A DNA stretch of 6,314 nt, taken from positions 1-6,314 of the forward strand of contig JAHRAM010000050.1 in NCBI GenBank assembly GCA_020027305.1, written 5' to 3'. Each line of letters opens with the position of its first letter. Within the stretch, counting starts at the first letter, position 1. The position numbers and the translations under genes were made by a program. Source of the DNA: Acidimicrobiia bacterium. Lineage in GTDB: Bacteria; Actinomycetota; Acidimicrobiia; Acidimicrobiales; Hopanoidiivorantaceae. The notes beneath the pieces are model-generated. The model had not been told where the DNA came from. It ran no database searches and saw only the letters and a list, made by a program, of their open reading frames with translations. Below are positions 1 through 6,058 of this stretch, one piece after another.

Positions 1-261
1 TTTCAGCCATACTATTATTTTTATCTATTTTGCGATTTTTTTTGTTATCTTTTTATTATTTTGGCGAGAGGGGAGAAGTTGCTAAATGTATAAAAGAAAA
101 TAAGAAGGAAAGAACCTAAAAAACGAATGTAGGTGCAACGCAAGAAAAAACGTAATGCAAAAGTAAAAAGTTTAATATGGCATAAAAACATAACTACAAA
201 ACATAACTGCGAAAAGACGAAACATTTGTCGTCTAAACTAAAATTAGATATAGAACACAAA

Positions 262-315
262 CACACTCACACCTCACGCACAAACACACACCCCGCACAC
301 TCACACCTCACGCAC
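262..315 (+). repeat. Perfect 20-bp direct repeat in a C/A-only tract
   Basis: The 20-base sequence CACACTCACACCTCACGCAC occurs at 262-281 and again, identically, at 296-315, a start-to-start distance of 34. The surrounding tract 254-318 contains 32 C, 25 A, 5 T and 3 G, so the plus-strand RNA would be C-rich, G-poor and nearly unstructured. That composition is typical of Rho utilisation sites, and the tract lies just upstream of a TATAAT box. One possible role is to stop transcription arriving from the left. Another is a repeated protein-binding site. Neither can be shown from sequence alone. Confidence 0.85.
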
Positions 316-321
316 CTATTA

Positions 322-327
322 TATAAT
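322..327 (+). promoter_or_regulatory. Candidate -10 box TATAAT
   Basis: This is a perfect match to the sigma-70-type -10 consensus, placed directly after the C/A repeat tract and about 40-80 bases before the first gene of the murA cluster. No recognisable -35 hexamer lies 16-18 bases upstream, where the sequence is the C/A repeat, and no TG extension precedes it. If used, transcription would start near 333-335, giving a leader of only about 25-70 bases depending on the true start codon. A single hexamer in AT-rich DNA can arise by chance. Confidence 0.35.
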
Positions 328-358
328 GTCATCTTGCCCACCACCCAGAGATTATTAA

Positions 359-403
359 CAGAAAGTTTGGTGCTTTCAGTGTGGCAACGAATATTTTCCT
401 GAT
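359..403 (+). other. In-frame zinc-ribbon half lacking a start codon
   Basis: Reading upstream from GTG 404 in the same frame gives QKVWCFQCGNEYFPD before a TAA stop at 356-358. With the next codons this makes a textbook zinc ribbon: Cys codons at 371, 380, 413 and 422 in CX2C-X10-CX2C spacing, with the usual Gly after each pair. This stretch therefore looks coding, yet it contains no ATG, GTG or TTG. An ATG at 326 is in frame but is cut off by the TAA. The options are a non-standard start, a sequence error, a frameshift, or a recent mutation that removed the start and truncated the protein. Confidence 0.6.
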
Positions 404-1267
404 GTGGTTGAGTGTGTGGAATGTGGCGTTCCAACCACAACCCAAAAGCCACCCGATGTAACCATTCTTGGTGAGGAGGGCGAAGAAAATCTAGCCTATG
501 ATTTTCATGAATGGACGGGGCAATCTCGTGGGCAACTTGAAGCTCTGCTGGTCGGCGAGCAAATCATTCATGTTTGGCAAGGCGCCACATTGATGGTGCC
601 AGTGGCAACAGAAGAAAGGGTTGATGTTCTTATAAATGAAGTTGATTTAGCATCGCGCCCTCGCCTGGATGTCGCCGAAGAAAAAGTAGAATATAGCCTC
701 GCCGATTTCACCGATGCCCAAGTCAGCCTGCTGATAGACGCACTTGAATCCAACGAATCTGAGCCGTTGCCATTTGAAATCGGAGAGTTGGGCGATTTAA
801 TGATTCATGCAAAAGATGAAGAGCGCGTAGAGGCAATTTTTGACAGGCTTTCTAGTGGTGGAAGTGTTTCGGGCGGAACCGAAACTCAAAATGTTGCCAC
901 CCAAGATAGCACGGATAGCACGGGTGTGCCCGCTGGCGATTATGTCTTTGGCGACATTACTGATGCAGACATCCCATATATATTGTCAGAGCTTTTTCGG
1001 CTCTGTGGCAAGATTGAAGCTGATGCCATTCTTACATCCACTGATTTGACCGAAGGGAAAAACGCTCTCCAAATCATTCCATCCCTTGATTTGCCGTTTG
1101 GCTTCACCGGCCCAGACTGGCAAAGAATTGTAGATTACGCTGGTGAGATGTTGCAAGAGTTCGGCGAATTCATTGAAGCGAGCGAACAAACTGAATCTCC
1201 TGAGTTTTCACCCACGTTAAAAGCAATGGCAGCCAAGCTGAGAGAGGCGCTCCCAATACTTCAGTGA
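404..1267 (+). CDS. Zinc-ribbon protein with duplicated domain, function unknown
   Basis: Not a protein I can name. As drawn from GTG 404 it has 287 residues, but the start is doubtful: it has no Shine-Dalgarno sequence and would discard half of a zinc ribbon that continues in frame upstream (from about 365). Residues 4-7 are the second CxxC of that ribbon. Two similar segments follow, about 32-81 and 97-151. Each has a Y-x-x-x-[WF]-T opening, a central leucine-rich helix, then a hydrophobic strand and a DEERV- or EERV-type closing helix. They resemble the small DUF2007-like or signal-transducing domains that often follow zinc ribbons in actinobacterial proteins, though that likeness is from memory. 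A Ser/Thr/Gly-rich linker (about 150-175) leads to an acidic, mostly helical C-terminal part. There is no signal peptide or membrane segment, so it is probably cytoplasmic. It ends 22 bases before the J-domain gene. Confidence 0.7.
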   Translation: MVECVECGVPTTTQKPPDVTILGEEGEENLAYDFHEWTGQSRGQLEALLVGEQIIHVWQGATLMVPVATEERVDVLINEVDLASRPRLDVAEEKVEYSLADFTDAQVSLLIDALESNESEPLPFEIGELGDLMIHAKDEERVEAIFDRLSSGGSVSGGTETQNVATQDSTDSTGVPAGDYVFGDITDADIPYILSELFRLCGKIEADAILTSTDLTEGKNALQIIPSLDLPFGFTGPDWQRIVDYAGEMLQEFGEFIEASEQTESPEFSPTLKAMAAKLREALPILQ

Positions 1268-1289
1268 GGGTTTTTCTAGCGATATTTAA

Positions 1290-2138
1290 ATGCAGGGCTA
1301 TTCCAAGATAGAGATTTTCCATTCTCGCCCAGTGGTTCCAACCCGCCGCATTTCTTTGGGGGAACAAATCATCGACCCACAAGTTTTGGTGGAAGATTAT
1401 TCGGCGGAAGGAAATGTTGCTTCCCGACCTGTAACCCCACAACTAACAATGACTGGTTTGTTGCTGGCTTGTGTGGTTGGAAAATATGCATCTAACATCC
1501 ATCCCGACCTCTGGGAAGATTTAGAAATGCTGATTGACAATATTGAGCGCAATCAAAAAATCCTTCAGCCCTTTATGCGTTTTCGTCTTCAAACCGATAA
1601 AGTGGGGCTTGCCAAAACTACTCATACGTTGACAAAGTTTTCAGATGGGGGTGTGGAAGACAACAAATTTAAGTTATCCAATTTTTCTGGCAGTGCTGGC
1701 AACAATACTGAAAGACCAGTAACTAAAGGAACCTCACTTCAACAGGTGCTGGGGGCTCTTTATGCCACAAGAAAATATGTGGTGAGCGAAATGAAAAATG
1801 GAAACAGGGGAGCAGTAGATGGATGCATTTCTGCTATTCGAACTGCCCTTTCATGGTGGGGAACAAGCAACCAAGCCCTAATTGATTATCTGCTTTATAG
1901 CACCAGCCACCTGATAGAAGAAGGGGAGGCTACTATTATTTCTTCAACGTCATGGGCTTTAGACATTTTAGGAATTGACCTGCCAACAGATGATGAGCTA
2001 ACTGGCTCAGAAATCCAACGTCATTTTAGAAAGAAGCTCTGGAGCATTCATCCAGATAGGGGAGGCGACCCCGCTCAAGCATCACGGCTTATTCCTGAGT
2101 TGGCAGAGGCTAGACGGGTTTTGTTAGCCACAAAATAA
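1290..2138 (+). CDS. Protein with C-terminal DnaJ-type J domain
   Basis: A 282-residue protein of unknown function with a J domain at its C-terminal end, about residues 223-282. The hallmark HPD tripeptide is at 254-256, inside HPDRGGD, preceded by a basic helix (QRHFRKKLWS) and followed by a helix ending in ARRVLLATK. J domains stimulate the ATPase of Hsp70 (DnaK) proteins through HPD, so a co-chaperone or DnaK-recruiting role is likely. The G/F region, zinc centre and substrate domain of true DnaJ are absent. The first 220 residues match no family I know and are soluble and partly helical, with a short hydrophobic patch near 54-63. The start at ATG 1290 is fixed because an in-frame TAA lies immediately before it. 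GTGAGGG at 1264-1270 overlaps the previous stop and is rather distant for a ribosome site. It ends one base before the murA GTG, suggesting translational coupling. Confidence 0.8.
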   Translation: MQGYSKIEIFHSRPVVPTRRISLGEQIIDPQVLVEDYSAEGNVASRPVTPQLTMTGLLLACVVGKYASNIHPDLWEDLEMLIDNIERNQKILQPFMRFRLQTDKVGLAKTTHTLTKFSDGGVEDNKFKLSNFSGSAGNNTERPVTKGTSLQQVLGALYATRKYVVSEMKNGNRGAVDGCISAIRTALSWWGTSNQALIDYLLYSTSHLIEEGEATIISSTSWALDILGIDLPTDDELTGSEIQRHFRKKLWSIHPDRGGDPAQASRLIPELAEARRVLLATK

Positions 2139-2139
2139 A

Positions 2140-3621
2140 GTGAGTAGCATGAACAATATAATCGTCAATGGCAAAACATCCCCACTTCATGGGGAGGTGG
2201 AAATCAGTGGTGCCAAGAATTCCATCCTAAAACTTATGGTTGCCACAACTTTGGCAGCTGGCAAATACACTTTCAGCAACGTTCCACGAATTGGCGATGT
2301 AGAAACAATGGCAGAACTGCTTCGCTCAATGGGAAGCACGATTGAATGGGGCACTGGTAGCGATGAGCAAGATAGCGATTCTTTAACCATTCACACACCT
2401 GAAAATCTCAACCCAGTTGCACCTTATGAACTGGTGGAAAAAATGCGGGCATCGGTTTTGGTGCTTGCTCCGCTTCTTGTTCGCTTTAATGAAGCAGAGG
2501 TTGCTTTGCCTGGTGGTGATAATCTTGGGCCTCGCCCAATTGATATGTTGCTTGATGTGCTAGAAAACTTAGGTGCTGAAACCCAAGTTGAGCATGGCTA
2601 TATAAAAGCAAAAAGCCAAAACCTTATCGGCGCAGATTTAGCCCTTTCAATTCCAAGCGTGGGGGCAACTGAAACAGCAATGATGGCTGCCCTTGGCGCA
2701 AAGGGAATCACCACAATTGAAAATGCTGCCCGTGAGCCAGAAGTTGTTGACTTGGCAAACTTCCTAAACAAGATGGCTGGCTTGGGAGGTAAAAAAGTTG
2801 ATAGAGCAGAAGCGAACAAAGAAAATGAAAATGCTTTAAGCAAAGTTATTGAAGGGGCTGGCACTTCTACAATCACTATTAACCCTGAAATCGTCACCAG
2901 CCAAGAAAAAGGCAATAGCCAATTTAGAATAAATGGGGCTTTACAACCTGCCGACCACACTGTTATTCCCGACCGAATTGAGGCAGCCACTTTTCTTTCT
3001 GCTCTTGGCGTGACGGGGGGAGAAATTTTTCTAAAAGGCGCAAATGTTGATGATATGACGGTGCTTCTGGCAAAGTTTCGGGAAACGGGGATGACGATTG
3101 AGCCTGAGGTAGAAGTAGGCTCAACTCAAAATATAGGCATTTGGGCATCTCACCCTAAAGGTAAAAAGCTCAAACCCGTTGATGTTCAGTCGCTTCCATA
3201 TCCAGGTCTTCCCACCGATGCCATTCCGCCACTGGTGGCAATGTTGTCTATGGCTGATGGCGTGAGCGTGGTGACAGAAAATCTATTTGATAGTCGATTT
3301 GGATACACCGATGAGTTGATAAGGATGGGTGCCTATATTAGAACTGAAGGGCATCACGCCATTATTCGAGGCGTGGAAAAATTGTCTGGCTCGCCAGTGA
3401 AGGCACTTGATATAAGGGCGGGGGCAGCGCTGATATGTGCTGGGCTGGGAGCTGTGGGGCAAACCCAAATCAGCGACACACATCACATCAACAGAGGATA
3501 TGACAATCTGGTTGGAAAACTCCAGAGCTTGGGGGCAGAAATTGATGTGGTTGAAGTTGATGTGCTAGAAAACAACACCTTTGAAACTGGCAGTGCTGAA
3601 AATAAAAAAATTGAAATTTAA
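2140..3621 (+). CDS. murA: UDP-N-acetylglucosamine 1-carboxyvinyltransferase (MurA)
   Basis: MurA transfers enolpyruvate from PEP to UDP-N-acetylglucosamine in the cytoplasm, the first committed step of peptidoglycan synthesis. Matches include the N-terminal SGAKNS with Lys26-Asn27, the PEP-binding Arg132 in GPRPID, PDRIEA, the catalytic-base region PGLPTDA with Asp360, a TENLFDSRF motif, Arg426 in DIRAGAAL, and the terminal INRGYDNL. The loop residue that is Cys115 in E. coli is Asp127 here (GGDNLG). This natural change is known in mycobacteria and makes the enzyme insensitive to fosfomycin. At 493 residues it is about 70 longer than the usual 420. The extra length includes a Lys/Asn/Glu-rich insert near 218-236, a second near 248-264, and an acidic C-terminal tail of about 20 residues. 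The start could be GTG 2140 or ATG 2149; GTGAG at 2140-2144 would serve ATG 2149 weakly. It is likely co-transcribed with the J-domain gene. Confidence 0.95.
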   Translation: MSSMNNIIVNGKTSPLHGEVEISGAKNSILKLMVATTLAAGKYTFSNVPRIGDVETMAELLRSMGSTIEWGTGSDEQDSDSLTIHTPENLNPVAPYELVEKMRASVLVLAPLLVRFNEAEVALPGGDNLGPRPIDMLLDVLENLGAETQVEHGYIKAKSQNLIGADLALSIPSVGATETAMMAALGAKGITTIENAAREPEVVDLANFLNKMAGLGGKKVDRAEANKENENALSKVIEGAGTSTITINPEIVTSQEKGNSQFRINGALQPADHTVIPDRIEAATFLSALGVTGGEIFLKGANVDDMTVLLAKFRETGMTIEPEVEVGSTQNIGIWASHPKGKKLKPVDVQSLPYPGLPTDAIPPLVAMLSMADGVSVVTENLFDSRFGYTDELIRMGAYIRTEGHHAIIRGVEKLSGSPVKALDIRAGAALICAGLGAVGQTQISDTHHINRGYDNLVGKLQSLGAEIDVVEVDVLENNTFETGSAENKKIEI

Positions 3622-3686
3622 GCGATTGAAATTGGAGTAGCCTAAATATAAATTAGACCATTACAAACATAAGTAAAAACATAAGT

Positions 3687-3714
3687 TTGAGGGCTATAGA
3701 TACAAAGCTATAAA
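3687..3714 (+). promoter_or_regulatory. Candidate promoter for the thioredoxin-fold/desulfurase unit
   Basis: TTGAGG at 3687-3692 and TATAAA at 3709-3714 are separated by 16 bases, a reasonable sigma-70-type arrangement. A start near 3721 would leave a leader of about 140 bases. A weaker pair (TTGAAA at 3626-3631 with TATAAA at 3647-3652, 15 apart) lies just after murA. The 239-base gap 3622-3860 contains no gene, and at 3721-3840 I count 74 A and 23 T. I saw no strong hairpin with a T run to end murA transcription, so read-through remains possible. Confidence 0.3.
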
Positions 3715-3844
3715 ACGGATAGAAATCATATACCTCATAAATAAAACATAAATAAAACAGTGGACGAGATATAGAACAAAAAACAAAAATAACAATAAGA
3801 GAAACCAAAAAATAAGTAAATTCAAAAAAGTTAATAAATTAAGT

Positions 3845-3851
3845 GAAAGGA
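3845..3851 (+). promoter_or_regulatory. Ribosome binding site of the DsbA-like gene
   Basis: GAAAGGA lies 9 bases before ATG 3861, a good position for a Shine-Dalgarno sequence. It is the clearest ribosome site in the window and supports the chosen start. Confidence 0.6.
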
Positions 3852-3860
3852 CAATAGATT

Positions 3861-4577
3861 ATGTCAAAATCAGATACCAAATATGATTTGGAATTTTACT
3901 GGGATCTCATTTGCCCGTTTGCTTGGATGACGTCTCGTTGGATTCACCAAGTAAAAGATGAATACAAAAAAACCGACCGCCAACTAAATGTAGATTGGAA
4001 ATTTATTTGCCTTAGAGAAATTAATCGCGACAAAGATTATGAGAAGTTTCCGCCTGGATATGTAGAAGCTCATACTGGTGGGCAAAAAATGCTCCGTGTG
4101 GCAGCAGCAGCTCGAAAAGCCCACGGCAGAGAAGTGATGGAGCCACTTTATACAGCATTTGGTGAAGCCATCTGGGATGTGGAACCTCCAGAAGGAGTTG
4201 ACGGTAGCCTTAATCAATTGGCTGAGCGGATGAAAACTTATGGTAGCAAAGATCGAATTGAAACTGCTTTAGAAAAAGCAGGGTTGCCACTGGAGTTAGC
4301 CGAAGCTGCCAACGATGACCAATATGATGCTGAGTTGGCTGCTGAATCTGAAGAGGCACTTTCACGAACTGGAAAAGATGTTGGCACACCAATCATCACA
4401 TTCAACCCGCCCGATGGGCTTTCACTTTTTGGGCCAGTTATTTCTGCTCTGCCAAAAACTGGTGAAGAGGCAGTGAAATATTTTGAAGCAGTCCAGCTTC
4501 TCACCGAGTGGCAAGGGTTTGCCGAACTCAAGCGAAGTCTTAGAGATAGGCTACAACTCAAAGTGCTAGGGTTTTAA
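3861..4577 (+). CDS. DsbA-family thioredoxin-fold protein, Rv2466c-like
   Basis: A 238-residue cytoplasmic protein (no signal peptide) of the DsbA-like family that includes mycobacterial Rv2466c, a mycothiol-dependent nitroreductase. The N-terminal strand and active site read FYWDLICPFAWMTSRW, against CPWCWITSRW in Rv2466c as I recall it. The cis-proline loop is VGTP with Pro177, followed by the FGPV motif near the C-terminus, and a helical insert lies between them (about 75-165). The active site has only the first cysteine: Cys18-Pro-Phe-Ala21. The resolving cysteine is missing, so the protein cannot form a normal intramolecular CxxC disulfide and may work by a monothiol mechanism with a low-molecular-weight thiol such as mycothiol. 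Cys50 is the only other cysteine I see. The gene has a good ribosome site and is followed after 16 bases by a cysteine desulfurase, hinting at a shared thiol or sulfur role. Family assignment is firm; substrate and reaction are not. Confidence 0.85.
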   Translation: MSKSDTKYDLEFYWDLICPFAWMTSRWIHQVKDEYKKTDRQLNVDWKFICLREINRDKDYEKFPPGYVEAHTGGQKMLRVAAAARKAHGREVMEPLYTAFGEAIWDVEPPEGVDGSLNQLAERMKTYGSKDRIETALEKAGLPLELAEAANDDQYDAELAAESEEALSRTGKDVGTPIITFNPPDGLSLFGPVISALPKTGEEAVKYFEAVQLLTEWQGFAELKRSLRDRLQLKVLGF

Positions 4578-4593
4578 GTGTTTTGAAAAAATA

Positions 4594-5871
4594 ATGTTAG
4601 ATACCAAGCAAAAAGCTAACAGGATAAATAAAAAACAGGATTACCAAGGAAAAATTTATTTAGACCATGCTGCTACCACATCGCCTTTCCCCGAGGCAGT
4701 GGATGCTATGGTTTCTTATCTAGAATCGCCTGCTGGAAATCCGACTGGCGCACATTTAACCGCGCAAAAATCTAGGCGAGCATTAGATGACGCCCGCCAA
4801 AAGCTGGCAGATATTTTTGGAGGCTTTCACCCTCACAATGAAAGCAGAGGCGATGCTAACAATAGAAGCGATGACACAATCAAAAATATTGTTGACAGAA
4901 ATACAATAGATGGAAACATCTTAAGTGGCGATGTAATATTTTGTAGCGGTGGAACAGAATCTGACAACCTAGCAATTTTTGGAACTGTTGGGGGCTTATC
5001 AGCCCAAATATTTTGTTCAGCCATAGAGCATCCTGCTGTGATGCGTCCAACAAAAAAGCTGGGTGGCGAATTGTTGCCAGTCGATGAAAATGGTGTGCTA
5101 GATCTTACTGCTCTAGAAGAAAAGCTGAGCGAAGAAACTCGATTTGTGTCGGTGATGGCAGTGAACAATGAAACAGGGGTTATTCAACCATTGCCAAAAA
5201 TTGCAAGGCTAGTTAGAAAACATGCACCCAATGCTGTGTTACACACCGATGCTGCCCAAGCGGTTTTGTGGCTAGACTTGGCAAAGCATGCCATAGCATT
5301 TGACCTTATAAGTTTGAGCGCTCATAAGTTTGGGGGAGTTTCTGGAACTGGTGCATTGCTTGTTAGAAATGGTATTAAAGTTACGCCTCAAGTATTCGGT
5401 GGAAAACAAGAAAGAGATAGAAGAAGCGGAACTCCTAATGTGGCAGGTGCTATTGCTATGGCAAAAGCAGCCGAAATCGCAACCGAGCAACGAGAAAAAA
5501 CCATTGAGCGGGTTGGGAGACTTAGAGATAAATTTGTATCAGGTCTTGTGGAAAAAATTTCTGACATATATATAACAGCTGAAGAGGCAAGTAAAGTCGC
5601 AGGCGCTGCCCATATATGCATTGAAGGAATTGTTGGCGAAGAATTGTTATTTCTTTTGACAACTCAATATGGAATTGAGGCATCTGCTGGGTCATCATGT
5701 GCAAGTGGGGCTGGTGAGGATTCAAGTGTTTTGTCAGCGATGGGGTTTTCAGCCAAAAAAATAACTGGCGCTATCAGGTTCTTTTTGGGCTACACTACAA
5801 CCGAGCAAGAGATTGAAATGGCAATTGAAAAAATCCCCCTAGCGGTTGCTGAACTTAGAAGTAATAAATAA
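4594..5871 (+). CDS. iscS: Cysteine desulfurase, IscS/NifS type
   Basis: A PLP enzyme that removes sulfur from L-cysteine, leaving alanine and an enzyme persulfide used for Fe-S clusters, thiolated tRNA or cofactors. Conserved elements appear in order: YLDHAATT near 22-29, CSGGTESDN at 117-125, the PLP-stacking His146 in IEHPAV, NNETG, Asp219 and Gln222 in TDAAQ, Lys245 (Schiff base) in SAHKFGG, RSGTPN, and the catalytic Cys369 in SSCASG. The short loop around Cys369 and these motifs fit group I (IscS/NifS), not SufS. The protein has 425 residues. It is lengthened by a Lys-rich N-terminal extension of about 18 and an Asn/Asp-rich insert near 78-111, where most relatives have only a short loop. 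The ATG at 4594 has no clear ribosome site and probably depends on coupling to the upstream gene. In many actinobacteria this gene precedes mnmA; here at least 440 bases of non-coding DNA follow. The symbol could equally be nifS. Confidence 0.93.
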   Translation: MLDTKQKANRINKKQDYQGKIYLDHAATTSPFPEAVDAMVSYLESPAGNPTGAHLTAQKSRRALDDARQKLADIFGGFHPHNESRGDANNRSDDTIKNIVDRNTIDGNILSGDVIFCSGGTESDNLAIFGTVGGLSAQIFCSAIEHPAVMRPTKKLGGELLPVDENGVLDLTALEEKLSEETRFVSVMAVNNETGVIQPLPKIARLVRKHAPNAVLHTDAAQAVLWLDLAKHAIAFDLISLSAHKFGGVSGTGALLVRNGIKVTPQVFGGKQERDRRSGTPNVAGAIAMAKAAEIATEQREKTIERVGRLRDKFVSGLVEKISDIYITAEEASKVAGAAHICIEGIVGEELLFLLTTQYGIEASAGSSCASGAGEDSSVLSAMGFSAKKITGAIRFFLGYTTTEQEIEMAIEKIPLAVAELRSNK

Positions 5872-5907
5872 GAAATAATAATAAATATAAATAGTTGTCA
5901 AATAGTC

Positions 5908-6009
5908 AGACTGCTAGAAAAGTGCTAACAACAATCCTTAGGAACGCGCCATTTTTTAAAGATGTCGAACTCAAGACTGTTAGAAGTGCCGATAACAATC
6001 TTTAAGAAC
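5908..6009 (+). repeat. Diverged 38/36-bp direct repeat pair with conserved dyad
   Basis: Copy 1 (5908-5945) and copy 2 (5974-6009) start with AGACTG and end with GAAC. They align with 30 of 36 positions identical and one 2-base gap. All six substitutions are transitions. Near the end of each copy is a 9-base dyad: TCCTTAGGA at 5935-5943 and TCTTTAAGA at 5999-6007. The two differ by a C-to-T and a G-to-A at symmetric positions, so the dyad is kept. A repeated protein-binding site or an old duplication is plausible. Confidence 0.7.
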
Positions 6010-6058
6010 AGTAGTAAATACAATGATAGGAATTAAGTTATCTCACAATAAATTGGGG

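Larger units (their letters stand above)
1..358. other. Non-coding leader region, probably divergent
   Basis: I see no convincing complete gene here. By hand count, positions 1-60 contain 38 T and 11 A, whereas positions 121-240 contain 60 A and 23 T, so the A-rich strand switches near position 60. The leaders of the plus-strand genes further right are also A-rich on their own strand. The switch therefore suggests two divergent transcription units. Consistent with that, the minus strand reads ATG GCT GAA A from position 10 to the left edge, which could be the first codons of a gene running out of the window, although it has no clear Shine-Dalgarno sequence. Long open frames on both strands here have biased composition (Lys/His-rich on plus, Phe/Cys-rich on minus) and no family resemblance, so I do not call them genes. 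Confidence 0.5.

Noticed and set aside
45..266. Minus-strand 73-codon open frame rich in Phe, Cys and Leu
   Set aside because: Composition is the complement of A-rich non-coding DNA. Although it looks hydrophobic, it has no conserved pattern and no ribosome site.
262..315. CRISPR-like repeat-spacer arrangement
   Set aside because: Only two copies, a 14-base gap made of the same C/A sequence, and no cas genes nearby.
133..402. Plus-strand 89-codon open frame
   Set aside because: Lys-rich then His/Thr-rich, simply reflecting the A-rich and C/A-rich DNA. It has no ribosome site or family resemblance, and it overlaps the zinc-ribbon coding frame.
2598..2990. Minus-strand 130-codon frame inside murA
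   Set aside because: Antisense to a clearly conserved MurA coding frame with all catalytic motifs.
4833..5168. Minus-strand 111-codon frame inside the desulfurase gene
   Set aside because: Ser-rich antisense shadow of the desulfurase frame, no independent evidence.
5912..6025. Minus-strand short frame reading about 33 codons through the 38-bp repeats
   Set aside because: Only a TTG start, no ribosome site, no recognisable family. The repeats explain the sequence better.
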